Notes: a model not told the origin generated them from the letters alone. DNA of 28,232 nucleotides from RUG14130 sp045598325 (GCA_045598325.1 JAZLLT010000022.1:1-28232), one strand, 5' to 3'. Shown: positions 6,296 through 14,822, numbered from the stretch's first letter. Numbers and translations are program-made.

Positions 6296-6796
6296 TTATT
6301 CTCTTGCTTTTTTCATGCTCTGCGTGAGCAGGTCACGGCACTCGCTCTCTCTGCAGCCCTCGTCCGCTTTCGCGAAGTTTGGGAAAGCGGGGTCTTCCGT
6401 CAGGCGGTAGACGCTGCCGCAGCAGCCGTAGGCGGGGTCGCCTGCGCCGTAGACGACGCGGGCGATGCCGGATAGGGCGATGGCGCCCGCGCACATGGGG
6501 CAGGGCTCCATGGTCACATACAGCGCCGCGCCCGAAAGAGCGTAGCGGGGGAGGGAGCGGATGGCGAGCATCTCCGCGTGGGCGGTGAGGTCACCCGTCT
6601 GCTGCACGCGGTTATGGGCGCGAATCAGAACGCCGTTTTCCGCTTCGGGTGATTCGGGCGGATGATATCCGCCCCTGCGGGAGACATCGGGCGCGGTGAT
6701 CACGCAACCCACCGCGACTTCGCCTTCGTCAAGCGCTTTCTTTGCTTCCGCGAGGGCTTCACCCATGAACGCCTCGTCCTCGGTTGAAAACTTCAT
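6296..6796 (-). CDS. tadA: tRNA-specific adenosine deaminase TadA
   Basis: 166 aa with the zinc-dependent cytidine/adenosine deaminase signature: HAE at 73-75 (zinc ligand and catalytic Glu) and PCPMC at 98-102 (two zinc cysteines). TadA converts the wobble adenosine of tRNA-Arg(ACG) to inosine. Compared with the usual compact EVPVGAVIV-to-HNR region, this copy has an insertion of about 15 residues (about 36-56), so a related nucleoside or guanine deaminase remains possible. The C-terminal helix rich in Arg, Glu and Lys fits TadA. The start codon overlaps the stop of the preceding TIM-barrel gene (TAATG). Confidence 0.85.
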   Translation of the reverse strand: MKFSTEDEAFMGEALAEAKKALDEGEVAVGCVITAPDVSRRGGYHPPESPEAENGVLIRAHNRVQQTGDLTAHAEMLAIRSLPRYALSGAALYVTMEPCPMCAGAIALSGIARVVYGAGDPAYGCCGSVYRLTEDPAFPNFAKADEGCRESECRDLLTQSMKKARE

Positions 6797-7581
6797 TACA
6801 GGATAAAGCCCATCTTCTTGAGGTTCTCGGCGGAGATCATCATCTGGCCCAGCGGGTCTTCCATGGTGGCGGCATTGTCCTGCTCCACCTCGGCGAACTT
6901 CACATGGGTCTCCTCGCAGACCTTCTTGAGGGCGGGGAAGTCGATGTTGCCGTTTCCTACGGGCACCATGGTCTGGATGGGGTTAAAGTCGGTGCAGCCA
7001 ATCATGTCCTTGAAATGGGCGACTTCCATGCGTCCGTCCACCTTGCGGAACCATTCCACGGGATTGCAGCCGCCTGCCTGCACCCAGTAGGAGTCCAGCT
7101 CGAACTGCACATTGTCGCCGAAATTGTCAAACAGGATGTCCATGCCGAGGGCGCCGTCAAAGCGGTGGAACTCGAAAGCATGGTTGTGATACACGAAAAC
7201 GATGCCGTAGTCGGCAAGTTTCTTGCCGATGATATTGGCGCGGCGGGCGAAATCGAGGAAGCCTTCCTTGCTGCTGCGGCATTCGGCGGGCATTGCGCCT
7301 ACGCCGGCGTACTTGCATTTCCACGCCTGATGACGCTTCACCAGATCGTCGAACTTCTCTTCGAAATCCGCCATGGAGTTATGGGTGACCACGCACTGCA
7401 TGCCGGTGATCTGCAGCAGTTCCGCCACTTCCTCATCGGGGATGTCGCGGCTCTGACCGGAAAGCTGCACGGTGTTGTAGCCCATTTCCTTCAGGGCTTT
7501 CAGGGTTTTGCCGAGGTCCTCGGCGTTCTGGGCGAGGGAACGGACGGAATACAACTGGGCACCGGTGACGAAATCCTTCAT
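6796..7581 (-). CDS. Sugar phosphate isomerase/epimerase, TIM barrel (IolE-like)
   Basis: 261 aa with the pattern of the xylose-isomerase-like/AP endonuclease 2 superfamily: YHNH at 131-134 with E137, ELDSYW at 161-166, HFKD at 199-202, GNGNIDF at about 209-215 and EVEQDN at 231-236. These supply the metal ligands and acid/base residues at the mouth of the barrel. Members isomerise or dehydrate sugars and inositols; the exact substrate is not readable. It is one base downstream of the amidotransferase gene and overlaps tadA, so it lies in the middle of a three-gene unit. No sugar transporter or kinase accompanies it, so no pathway is assigned. Confidence 0.85.
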   Translation of the reverse strand: MKDFVTGAQLYSVRSLAQNAEDLGKTLKALKEMGYNTVQLSGQSRDIPDEEVAELLQITGMQCVVTHNSMADFEEKFDDLVKRHQAWKCKYAGVGAMPAECRSSKEGFLDFARRANIIGKKLADYGIVFVYHNHAFEFHRFDGALGMDILFDNFGDNVQFELDSYWVQAGGCNPVEWFRKVDGRMEVAHFKDMIGCTDFNPIQTMVPVGNGNIDFPALKKVCEETHVKFAEVEQDNAATMEDPLGQMMISAENLKKMGFIL

Positions 7582-7582
7582 A

Positions 7583-8323
7583 CTATTCCTCCTTGGACTT
7601 TCCCATGTTCATGCGTTCGCGCGCGGCGTCCATGAACAGGGTGAATATTTTGAACGATGCGGGATCTTCCCAAAGCGCTTCCGGGTGCCACTGGACACCC
7701 ATGATGAACTGCATGGTGTGGGTGGCCTCGATGCCTTCGATGGTGCCGTCAGACGCGACGGCGTTCACGGTGAAACCGGGCGCGGGCTCAAGGATCGCCT
7801 GATGATGGTAACTGTTGACGGTGAGGGTCTCCTGTCCGAGACAGGCGGCAAGTTTTGTGCCGGGAACGATGTTCACATCGTGACTGTACTTTCCCTTGCT
7901 GTCATCCTGACGGTGGAACACGCCCTTCTGCGAGGGCAGATCCTGAATGAGCGTGCCGCCGAAACCCACATTGATGACCTGCGCGCCCAGACAGATGCCG
8001 AAAACGGGCAGCATACGGTTCATGATAAGGGGCAGGAGATTGAGTTCCAACTCGTCCCGCGCGGGGGTGATGACGCCGCAGCCGGGGATCTTTTCCTGAC
8101 CGTAGATGGCGGGATCCATGTCGCCGCCGCCGGGATAGATGAAGCCGTCCAGTTTTTCCACTTCATCCATCAACTTGTAAAGTTCATAGTGTTCGTAATC
8201 GAATAGATGCAATTCGCCGCCCAGCAGTTCGACGAAGTGTTTGATGCCGGGATGGGGACCCAGAAGCCCGGTAGCTTCGTCCCGTTTGTTGGCGATGAGT
8301 CCGATCAAGGGTTTACGCTGCAT
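7583..8323 (-). CDS. Class I glutamine amidotransferase, peptidase C26 (PuuD-like)
   Basis: 246 aa with a complete class I amidotransferase triad: nucleophile C111 in GICLGAQ, and H213/E215 in QWHPE. FIYPGGGDMDP at about 61-71 forms the oxyanion region, and SYHHQA at 171-176 is typical of gamma-glutamyl-GABA hydrolases of the C26 family. Such enzymes cleave gamma-glutamyl compounds, for example in putrescine use, and stand alone without a synthetase domain. No other putrescine gene is nearby, so the natural substrate is open. It is the first gene of the unit leading to the TIM barrel and tadA. No clear promoter was found in the 60 bp before it. Confidence 0.85.
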   Translation of the reverse strand: MQRKPLIGLIANKRDEATGLLGPHPGIKHFVELLGGELHLFDYEHYELYKLMDEVEKLDGFIYPGGGDMDPAIYGQEKIPGCGVITPARDELELNLLPLIMNRMLPVFGICLGAQVINVGFGGTLIQDLPSQKGVFHRQDDSKGKYSHDVNIVPGTKLAACLGQETLTVNSYHHQAILEPAPGFTVNAVASDGTIEGIEATHTMQFIMGVQWHPEALWEDPASFKIFTLFMDAARERMNMGKSKEE

Positions 8324-8367
8324 GGTGATGCTCCGTTATTTCATATTGTTCCCGTGCGGGTGAACAA

Positions 8368-8400
8368 AAAGCGGGACGGGCCCGCTTTATTTTTTCTTTT
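8368..8400. terminator. Bidirectional terminator after the alpha/beta hydrolase gene
   Basis: AAAGCGGG (8368-8375) pairs with CCCGCTTT (8381-8388) around ACGGG. On the minus strand a T run follows (complement of AAAAA at 8366-8370), and the stem overlaps the hydrolase stop codon at 8387-8389. On the plus strand ATTTTTTCTTTTT follows. Confidence 0.78.
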
Positions 8401-9259
8401 TGACGGGGGTCTTCTGCCGTCCCTCGGAGGAGGCGAACCATCCGCTCAGGTACTGGGAAAGTTCCTGCGGCATGGTTTCCATGGGCATGTGACCCATATC
8501 TTCGTAGTGGATCTCCACATCGGTCAGTTTTTTCATCAGTTTCTTGGAAAAACTGGCGCCGAAATAGTCCTGCCGTCCGCCAAGCATGAACAGGGGAACG
8601 GTGACCGCCCAAGCCTTTTTGGACACATGATACCCCTGTTCGAACAGGCGCAGCAGGGTCTCGAAGCGTCCGCGGCGCTTGAATTCCTTGTACAAACGGG
8701 CAACGGTGTCTCCGCTCACTTCGCAGGCGTAGAGTTTCTTGACCTGCGCGGCGAAAGCATCGGGCGAATTGGCGTAACGGTTGTAGATCTTCGTCAGAAC
8801 CCATCTGCCGATGCGGTTGTTGATGAGCAGGCAGGAGAAGAAGTCCTGGAATTTTTCGGTGACGGGGGAGATGAAAGCGCGGGAGATGACACTCTCCGCG
8901 TGCTGCTTCGCCATTTCCAGTATCACGCCGCAGCCGCTTCCGTGTCCCACCAGATGCCAGCGGCTGGGATCTTCGCCGCGGTCGATCTCCACTTCATCCA
9001 GCACGCCCCAAAGAATCTGGGCGCGGATCTGGTTGCTCTGGGGCGCGTTCACGGGCGTGTGTCCGAAGCCGGGCAGTTCGAAGGTGACGCACAGGCAGCC
9101 GCGCGCCGCGAGCAGACGGCAAAGCGCGTCCCAACTTTCGCAGTCTCCGAAGGGAGAGCAGCAGAATGCGGCACGGCTGGTCACGCTGTCGGCGGGCGTA
9201 TAGACTTTGAATCGGACATATGTGCCGTCGAAGCACAAACGCCGGGTCGTTACCTTCAA
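8387..9259 (-). CDS. Alpha/beta-hydrolase fold protein with displaced nucleophile
   Basis: 290 aa with the alpha/beta-hydrolase plan: an N-terminal strand pair, FELPGFGHT at about 60-68, nucleophile elbow VGHGSGCG around 104-111, acid candidate D231 in GGRQDY and catalytic His H257 in DMGHMP. In the family the elbow reads G-x-S-x-G; here the Ser position is G107 and a Ser sits one residue later (S108). Either the register is shifted or the protein is not a classical esterase. The start is TTG at 9257-9259, chosen because GGAGG lies seven bases upstream and no ATG is better placed. The C-terminus ends in a Lys run (KTPVKKKK). It has its own promoter and terminator. Confidence 0.82.
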   Translation of the reverse strand: MKVTTRRLCFDGTYVRFKVYTPADSVTSRAAFCCSPFGDCESWDALCRLLAARGCLCVTFELPGFGHTPVNAPQSNQIRAQILWGVLDEVEIDRGEDPSRWHLVGHGSGCGVILEMAKQHAESVISRAFISPVTEKFQDFFSCLLINNRIGRWVLTKIYNRYANSPDAFAAQVKKLYACEVSGDTVARLYKEFKRRGRFETLLRLFEQGYHVSKKAWAVTVPLFMLGGRQDYFGASFSKKLMKKLTDVEIHYEDMGHMPMETMPQELSQYLSGWFASSEGRQKTPVKKKK

Positions 9260-9291
9260 ATCAAGACCTCCAAAGGGATATTCTGCATCAT

Positions 9292-9320
9292 ATTATAGCA
9301 GATGCAATGTCCCGTGACAA
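9292..9320 (-). promoter_or_regulatory. Promoter of the alpha/beta hydrolase gene
   Basis: On the minus strand TTGTCA (9320-9315), a 17-bp spacer and TATAAT (9297-9292). It lies between the end of plsC and the TTG start codon, and separates this gene from the cmk-plsC unit. Confidence 0.82.
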
Positions 9321-9325
9321 GTATT

Positions 9326-9886
9326 TTACAGTTTTTCCAGTTCGTTTTTCAGTTTCTCCGCGCCGTCGGTCAGCGCCTGCGAGCCGCGCCCTTTTTCGAT
9401 GATGAAAGGAGCACCGGCGCGCACGGTGACGGGGGCGAAGGGGCGGTAGGTGCTGTGGATGCGGGCGGGGATCACGGGCGCGCCCGTGCGCATGGCGATG
9501 AGCGCCGCGCCGGGTTTGATTTCGTGGATCTCGCCGTCCGTATAGCGGTGCCCCTCGGGGAAGATGATGAGGGGATGACCTTCGTTCAGGATGTCCATGG
9601 CGAGCCGCAGGGATTCCATGTCGGCATTGCCGCGGTCCACGGGGAACGCGCCCAGACCGGAGAGGAAGCGGGCGACGAGTTTATGAGCGAACAGTTCCTT
9701 TTTCGCCATGGCGCGGGCGTCCTCACGGGCGAGGATCATGCCCACGATGGCATCGCGGAAGTTCGTGTGGTTGAGGGCGAGGATATAGCCGCCTTCCGCC
9801 GGCAGGTTTTCCTTTCCTTCTACGCGGATGGGATGGAACACGGCGTAAAACGCGCGGCAAAGCGCCTTTGCGATGCTTTTCTTCAT
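9326..9886 (-). CDS. plsC: 1-acylglycerol-3-phosphate O-acyltransferase (PlsC)
   Basis: 186 aa with the acyltransferase blocks of the PlsC family: NHTNFRD (NHx4D type) with H40 and D45, and FPEGHRYTDG later in the chain for glycerol-phosphate binding. A basic N-terminal helix (KKSIAKALCRAFYAVF) probably attaches it to the inner face of the membrane. The family acylates lysophosphatidic acid to phosphatidic acid in phospholipid synthesis. The ATG at 9886 overlaps the cmk stop (ATGA), so the two are co-translated; cmk-plsC adjacency is seen in other Bacillota. It is short for PlsC but contains all core motifs. Confidence 0.9.
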   Translation of the reverse strand: MKKSIAKALCRAFYAVFHPIRVEGKENLPAEGGYILALNHTNFRDAIVGMILAREDARAMAKKELFAHKLVARFLSGLGAFPVDRGNADMESLRLAMDILNEGHPLIIFPEGHRYTDGEIHEIKPGAALIAMRTGAPVIPARIHSTYRPFAPVTVRAGAPFIIEKGRGSQALTDGAEKLKNELEKL

Positions 9887-10551
9887 GCGGGGACCCGCTC
9901 CCGGTACAGACGCACGATCTCGTCGATCTCCTCTTCGATGGTCATGTGGGTACTGTCCACAACGATGGCATCCTCCGCCTGACGGAGGGGGCTTTCTTCC
10001 CGGTGCATGTCGTTGTAGTCCCGTTGGTTGACATCCCTGAGGACCGCCTCGAAGCCGCAGGATTTGTCCTCCATTTCGAGGAAGCGGCGGCGGGCGCGCT
10101 CCTCGGCGTCCGCGGTCAGATAGATTTTGAGCGCCGCGTCGGTGATGACGCAGGTGCCGATGTCGCGTCCGTCGCAGACGAGGAACATGGCTTCGGCCAG
10201 CTCTTTTTGACGCTTTACCATGAGGGTGCGCACGATCTTTACGGCGGAGACGGCGCTGGCGGCCATGGACACCTCGGGGGTGCGCAGGCGGCTCGTCACA
10301 TCTTCCCCGCACAGGATGGTGCGCTGTTCGTTGTTTTCGGTATAGCGGACATCCACGAGCGCTTCGGGGGCATGGGCAGCGACGGCTTCCATATCATTCA
10401 CATCGATTCCGTGCTCCAGCATATAGATGCCCACCGCGCGGTACATGGCGCCGGTGTCCAGATAATGTCCGCCCAGTTTCAGGGCGACTTGCTTGGCAAC
10501 GGTGCTCTTGCCCGCGCCGCAGGGTCCGTCGATGGCGATTGATCTGTTCAT
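9883..10551 (-). CDS. cmk: Cytidylate kinase
   Basis: 222 aa from the ATG at 10551. P-loop GPCGAGKST lies at 9-17, followed by the LDTGAMYRA motif near 34-42 that contacts CMP, and later CDGRDIGT and the LID arginines (ERARRRFLEM). The enzyme phosphorylates CMP and dCMP to the diphosphates in pyrimidine salvage and membrane lipid precursor supply. An in-frame ATG seven codons upstream lies inside pepV and is less likely, as AGAGGAA immediately precedes the chosen start. The gene starts one base after the pepV stop and overlaps plsC by four bases. Confidence 0.95.
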   Translation of the reverse strand: MNRSIAIDGPCGAGKSTVAKQVALKLGGHYLDTGAMYRAVGIYMLEHGIDVNDMEAVAAHAPEALVDVRYTENNEQRTILCGEDVTSRLRTPEVSMAASAVSAVKIVRTLMVKRQKELAEAMFLVCDGRDIGTCVITDAALKIYLTADAEERARRRFLEMEDKSCGFEAVLRDVNQRDYNDMHREESPLRQAEDAIVVDSTHMTIEEEIDEIVRLYRERVPA

Positions 10552-10552
10552 G

Positions 10553-11965
10553 TCATTCCTCTTTGCCCGCAAGGGTCGCGATGGCGACAGCCATGATCTT
10601 GCAGGTCAGCATCATTTTGTCGATTTCCATGTATTCGTCCGCCATGTGGCACATGTCGGCATCGCCGGGGAACACGGGGCCGAAAGCCACGGTGTTGGGC
10701 ATGTAGCGGGCATAGGTGCCGCCGCCGATGGCGAAGGCGTAGCCCTCCTTACCGGTCACGGTGCTGTAAGCGGAGAGGAGCCCCTTGACCACCTTGTGGT
10801 CCTTGCTCACATGGTGCGGTCCGCGGCTGCCGATCAACTGGATGGCGACGGGCGTTTCGGTCAGCGCCATGGCGGCCTTGCCCATGAGGGTTTCGAAATT
10901 CGCGCAGACGGGGGTGCGCAGGTCGAGGTTCACGGAAAGGTTCTCTCCGTCAAAGCGGAGGATGCCGAGGTTGCAGGTGAGAGCGCCGCTCTCCTCGTCG
11001 GAAAGGGCGAGACCCAGCGCCGCGCCGGTGTATTCCAGACCCAGTTTGCCCGCCAGCACCTTGATTGCCTCTTTGATGCCGCCGCCCGCGTTCAGTTTGG
11101 AAAGGGTAATCAGCAGCATGCCCGCGGCGTTTTTGCCGAGGTGGGGGAGGCTGGCGTGGGCGGCGAGACCCACGGCGGTGAGTTTGCAGGTGCCGTTTTC
11201 TCCTTCCTCACAGAGGATATCAAAGCCGTTTTCCTTGCACACGGCGCCGAGGTCCGCGAGGAACTTTTCTTTGTCTTTGGGTTTTACGGTTGCATATGCC
11301 TTGCCGGGCACCACATTCTGCCTTTCGCCGGCATAGAGGGAAAGGATTTCGATATCCGCGCCCTCCTCGCCGTCACTTGTTGCGGACAGGCGGATGCTCA
11401 TGCCGCCCTTTTCCGTGTTGATGACGGGAAATTCCGCGTCGGGGGTGAAGCCGTAATCGGGCATCTTCGTGCAGGCGGCGTAGTGGTACATATCCTTATT
11501 GTCGGTCTCCTCGCAGCAGCCCATCACGAGCCGCACGGCATCGGTCAGCGGGATGCCCGCTTCGCGCACCGCCTTCATGGCGTAGAGGGACAATACCGCG
11601 CAGCCCTTGTCGTCCGCGATGCCGCGTCCGTAGATCTTGCCGTCCGAGATCTCGCCGCCCCAGGGGTCCTTCGTCCAGCCTTCGCCGACGGGTACCACAT
11701 CCAGATGGGCGAGGATGCCCATGGTATGCTCGCCGCTGCCCATCTGGGCGTGCATGGCGTAGCCGTCGAAGTCCTTCGTGTCAAAACCCATGTCTGCCGC
11801 GTCCTTCATGGCGAGGTCCAGCATGGCGCGCACATCCTTGCCGAAGGGCGCGTTTTCGCCCGCGGCGTCCGTGCCGACAGAGGGCTGGTTCACCCATCTT
11901 TTCGCGGTTTTCAGAATGTCGTCCCTGTAGGAATCAATCATGTCATACAGTTTTTGATAGTCCAT
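10553..11965 (-). CDS. pepV: Dipeptidase PepV, M20 family
   Basis: 470 aa, the usual PepV length, from the ATG at 11965 preceded by GGAGG. Metal and catalytic residues are in the expected places: H87 and D89 in AHLDVVP, D119 in GIADDKG, E152/E153 in CEETDN and D176 in TPDAEFP. A large lid domain fills the centre before the C-terminal part with GGGTYARYMPN. The family cleaves dipeptides, including beta-Ala dipeptides, using two zinc ions in the cytoplasm. It lies between a HAD hydrolase (11 bp gap) and cmk (1 bp gap) in one transcription unit. Confidence 0.92.
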   Translation of the reverse strand: MDYQKLYDMIDSYRDDILKTAKRWVNQPSVGTDAAGENAPFGKDVRAMLDLAMKDAADMGFDTKDFDGYAMHAQMGSGEHTMGILAHLDVVPVGEGWTKDPWGGEISDGKIYGRGIADDKGCAVLSLYAMKAVREAGIPLTDAVRLVMGCCEETDNKDMYHYAACTKMPDYGFTPDAEFPVINTEKGGMSIRLSATSDGEEGADIEILSLYAGERQNVVPGKAYATVKPKDKEKFLADLGAVCKENGFDILCEEGENGTCKLTAVGLAAHASLPHLGKNAAGMLLITLSKLNAGGGIKEAIKVLAGKLGLEYTGAALGLALSDEESGALTCNLGILRFDGENLSVNLDLRTPVCANFETLMGKAAMALTETPVAIQLIGSRGPHHVSKDHKVVKGLLSAYSTVTGKEGYAFAIGGGTYARYMPNTVAFGPVFPGDADMCHMADEYMEIDKMMLTCKIMAVAIATLAGKEE

Positions 11966-11976
11966 AGTATCCTCCG

Positions 11977-12879
11977 TCACGATTCCAGATCGGTATTTTC
12001 TTTGTTGAGTTGGAGCTGCCATTCCGGGATGCCGCCGCGCTTCGTGGCGAGATCCACTTGTTTGGCGTGCAGGAGCGTGCAGTCGTGCACGGCTTTGATG
12101 CGCTTGATGAGCAGGGTCACGGTCTGTTCCATGAGGCTGCCCTCGGTGTAGTCCGCGGGCACGGAGTAATCGCACCTGCCCTGCAGGAGCATGTTGTCCG
12201 TGATGGGATATTTGCCCTCATCGTATACCGCGATGGAGGTGCCGCCCTTGCTGCGCGTCATCTTCATGCAGGGCACATCGGTCAGCCCGTCTCCCACATA
12301 GATCATGTTCGCGAAGGGCACGCGGCGCTTGTATTCGGGCGTGAACCCGTTCAAGTCCCTGTCGTTGGTCATGTCGAGGATGCCCTTGTTGATGCGGAAC
12401 AGGTGCTGGGTCTTCTCGGTGTAGTTGACGGCGGTGGCGGGCCAGAGGGCGATGCCGTCCTCCCCGTAGACGAAGGAGGCAGCGAAGACCGCTTTGAACG
12501 CGCCCGCGATGCGGGAGCCGCCGATGATCTCCTTGAGACCGGAGGAAATGATGTAGTGCTCTACCTGAACGCCCGCGTCCAGACCGATTTTGTTGATGCG
12601 GTCAAACCAGGTCTCCACGCCGGGGAAAAACTCCACGGCTGCGCCCAGTTTCATGAGGGATTCGCGGGTCAGCAGTTTTGTGCCCTCGCTCCGTTTTTTC
12701 ATCATCAGCATGTAGGCGAGCACGCCGTCCATGCCGTGCTGTTCCTGAATCTCACGGCATTCGCCCCAGAACACATCGGGCTCCACATTGAGCCCGGGCA
12801 GGAAACTGTACTCCTGCTGGTCCCGGGGGGAGAGGGTCTTGTCGAAATCGTATATGAGGGCTGCAATGGGTTTGTCCAT
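11977..12879 (-). CDS. HAD-superfamily hydrolase
   Basis: 300 aa from the ATG at 12879, which has GGAGG seven bases upstream. HAD motif I is YDFDKT with D11 as nucleophile and D13 as general acid; motif II includes IISSG near 113-117; motif IV is YVGDGLTDVP around 213-222, which binds magnesium. A helical cap lies between motifs I and II. This arrangement suggests a small-molecule or phosphoserine-type phosphatase, but the substrate cannot be deduced. It is first in the HAD-pepV-cmk-plsC unit, just downstream of a terminator-like hairpin, and no clear promoter of its own was found. Confidence 0.85.
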   Translation of the reverse strand: MDKPIAALIYDFDKTLSPRDQQEYSFLPGLNVEPDVFWGECREIQEQHGMDGVLAYMLMMKKRSEGTKLLTRESLMKLGAAVEFFPGVETWFDRINKIGLDAGVQVEHYIISSGLKEIIGGSRIAGAFKAVFAASFVYGEDGIALWPATAVNYTEKTQHLFRINKGILDMTNDRDLNGFTPEYKRRVPFANMIYVGDGLTDVPCMKMTRSKGGTSIAVYDEGKYPITDNMLLQGRCDYSVPADYTEGSLMEQTVTLLIKRIKAVHDCTLLHAKQVDLATKRGGIPEWQLQLNKENTDLES

Positions 12880-12892
12880 GGTCTGCCTCCGA

Positions 12893-12922
12893 TAAAAGCC
12901 GTTCCCGGGATACGAGAACGGC
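12893..12922 (-). terminator. Terminator or attenuator between the zinc-ribbon protein gene and the HAD gene
   Basis: On the minus strand GCCGTTCTCG (12922-12913) pairs with CGGGAACGGC (12907-12898) with one wobble, followed by TTTTATC. As no obvious promoter separates it from the HAD gene start at 12879, it may act as a partial terminator within a longer operon. Confidence 0.7.
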
Positions 12923-12929
12923 AAGCGTG

Positions 12930-14822
12930 TTATGCGTGGGGCGCGTCTTCGGCGAACAGGGCTTCCTGCGTCGCCACATCCGCGATGCCGGTGACTTTGA
13001 TGCCGGCTTTCTGCTGGAATTTTTCCACGGCGGTCTTGGTCTTGTTGCCGTAATCACCGTCGATGGTGCTGTTCATGTAGCCCAGTTCCGTCAGCCTCGT
13101 CTGGAGGTTGATGACCGTCACGCCCTTGGCGCCTTTGGCGAGGGTCTGATAGGGCATGGGCGTGGGCGTGGGATCCGGCTCGGGCGTGGCGGCGGAAATG
13201 AGTTCCACCCTCTCACCCTTGATGATGCCGTCCAGCATGCCGGGGTTGGTCGCCTGCGTGAGCGCCGTCACATAGGAACGCACCTGCTCCCAGCGCTCGG
13301 AGGACTCGCGGTCCTTTTCCTTGCTGGTCTTGGTGGTGTCCGTCATGGCGAGCACATCATTGGACAGGCAGTTGTTGATGCTCTGCTGGATCGCCTTCAT
13401 TGCTTCCACGAACCTCTGATCGTCCGGGAGCCTGCTTTCATTGGGCGGCAGGAGGTCGGTCAGACCGTCCAGATCCTTCGTCATGGCTTCGGAAAGGTTC
13501 ACGAAACTGGCTTCGTCGTTTTTGTTGTACAGCGCCAGCATCTGCTTGCGGTAGGAGGAGCCGACGCGCTCCTGCATGAGGGCGATGCCCTCGTTCCACA
13601 GCGGCAGTGTCACGGTCTCCACCGGTGCGGTCTTGGTCTCCTCCCGCAGGAAGGAAACACCCACCACGGCACCCAGAATGATCGCCACGGCGATGAGCGC
13701 CAGCAGGATGTATTTCAGGATGCGCAGGCGGCTTTCCCGCTGAAGGGACAGGTCGATGGTCTCGTCGTCGAATTCATCTTCAAATTCGTCTTCCTGCGTC
13801 TCTTCTTCCTCTTCTTCCTCGTCATCGAGGTCGAAGTCCTCTTCTTCCTTTTTGCCGAAGAAGCGGCGCGCGGTGCGCATCTGTCTGCGGCCGGCGTGGG
13901 ATTTTTGGACGGGTTCTTCTTCCGTTTCGGCGGCCTCTTCCACTTCTTCCTCTTCCGGCTCTTCTTCTTCCGGGGAGCGTTTCTTTATGAACAGGCTCTT
14001 CAATCTGGAAAGGCCCTTTCCGGTCTCCTGTTCGAAGTCGTCTTCGTCCTCTTCGTCTTCCGGCTGTTCAATGACTTTTTTCGCGGGCTTGACGGGCTTT
14101 GCGGGCGCTTCCTCTTCTTCGTCGTCTTCTTCCTTGCGGAACTTGCTCCGGAAGGGGATGATTTCTTCCTCGTCTTCTTCCGCGACGCGGCGCGCTCTGC
14201 GGTTCTTCCTGCCTTCTTCCGCTTCCTTGCGCTTGTCGTATTCTTCGCGCAGTCCGCTCATGAAGCGGCGCACATCCTCGCTGATGCCGACCGTTGCTTC
14301 GGGCACGGGCGTATCGGAGACGCGGATGGAAGCCAGTTCATCTTCGGTCAGGTCTTCGCTGCCGTCGGTGTCGGGCTTTGCTTCTTCTTCCTCTTCCGGC
14401 TCCTCTTCTCTGTGCAGGAAACGGAAGCGGAAGTTGCCCCTGCGTCCGGCTTCTTCCTCTTCGGGCTCGTCTTCGATGGCGGGCTGCTCCTCCTCTTCAT
14501 AGGCGGGTTCATCGCTGTTGAAGAGAGGCTCGCGGTCGTCGTCTTCGGTATAGCCGATGACGCCCGCTCCGACGGCGGCGCGGTACGCCGTGTCGGCATC
14601 GGAATCGACGATCTTCTTTTTGCTGCTCTCGACCGTGAAATCCGCTGAATAGTGGTTGCCGTAAGTACTGTTGACTCTCACGGCCTGACCGGGACGGAGT
14701 TTGTCCTGAGAAGCGGTGTAACCGCGGGGAGCCTCAAAACGGCTCTCGCCCACTGCCATGCCGCAGTTGGGACAGGTTTCGGAGCCGGGATTGAGATTCT
14801 TTCCGCAATGGGAACAGAACAT
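12930..14822 (-). CDS. Membrane protein: zinc ribbon, acidic linker, TM, peptidoglycan-binding domain
   Basis: 630 aa. The N-terminus is a zinc ribbon (C3-x2-C6 and C17-x2-C20). Residues about 90-360 are dominated by Glu/Asp runs with interspersed basic patches and are probably disordered. One transmembrane helix lies at 368-391. Outside it, 400-545 is helical, a TPEPDPTPTPMP linker follows near 546-557, and residues 564-625 form a peptidoglycan-binding type 1 domain (LQTRLTELGY, DGDYGNKTKTAVEKFQ). The topology puts the ribbon and acidic tail in the cytoplasm and the binding domain at the wall. Function is unknown; a structural or sensory link between cytoplasm and wall is an inference. The start at 14822 has GGAGG nine bases upstream. 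Confidence 0.85.
   Translation of the reverse strand: MFCSHCGKNLNPGSETCPNCGMAVGESRFEAPRGYTASQDKLRPGQAVRVNSTYGNHYSADFTVESSKKKIVDSDADTAYRAAVGAGVIGYTEDDDREPLFNSDEPAYEEEEQPAIEDEPEEEEAGRRGNFRFRFLHREEEPEEEEEAKPDTDGSEDLTEDELASIRVSDTPVPEATVGISEDVRRFMSGLREEYDKRKEAEEGRKNRRARRVAEEDEEEIIPFRSKFRKEEDDEEEEAPAKPVKPAKKVIEQPEDEEDEDDFEQETGKGLSRLKSLFIKKRSPEEEEPEEEEVEEAAETEEEPVQKSHAGRRQMRTARRFFGKKEEEDFDLDDEEEEEEETQEDEFEDEFDDETIDLSLQRESRLRILKYILLALIAVAIILGAVVGVSFLREETKTAPVETVTLPLWNEGIALMQERVGSSYRKQMLALYNKNDEASFVNLSEAMTKDLDGLTDLLPPNESRLPDDQRFVEAMKAIQQSINNCLSNDVLAMTDTTKTSKEKDRESSERWEQVRSYVTALTQATNPGMLDGIIKGERVELISAATPEPDPTPTPMPYQTLAKGAKGVTVINLQTRLTELGYMNSTIDGDYGNKTKTAVEKFQQKAGIKVTGIADVATQEALFAEDAPHA

Noticed and set aside
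13756..14502. Serine-rich 248-aa plus-strand ORF
   Set aside because: It is the antisense of the Glu/Asp-rich segment of the zinc-ribbon protein; GAA/GAG/GAT codons read as Ser/Ser-like codons on the other strand.
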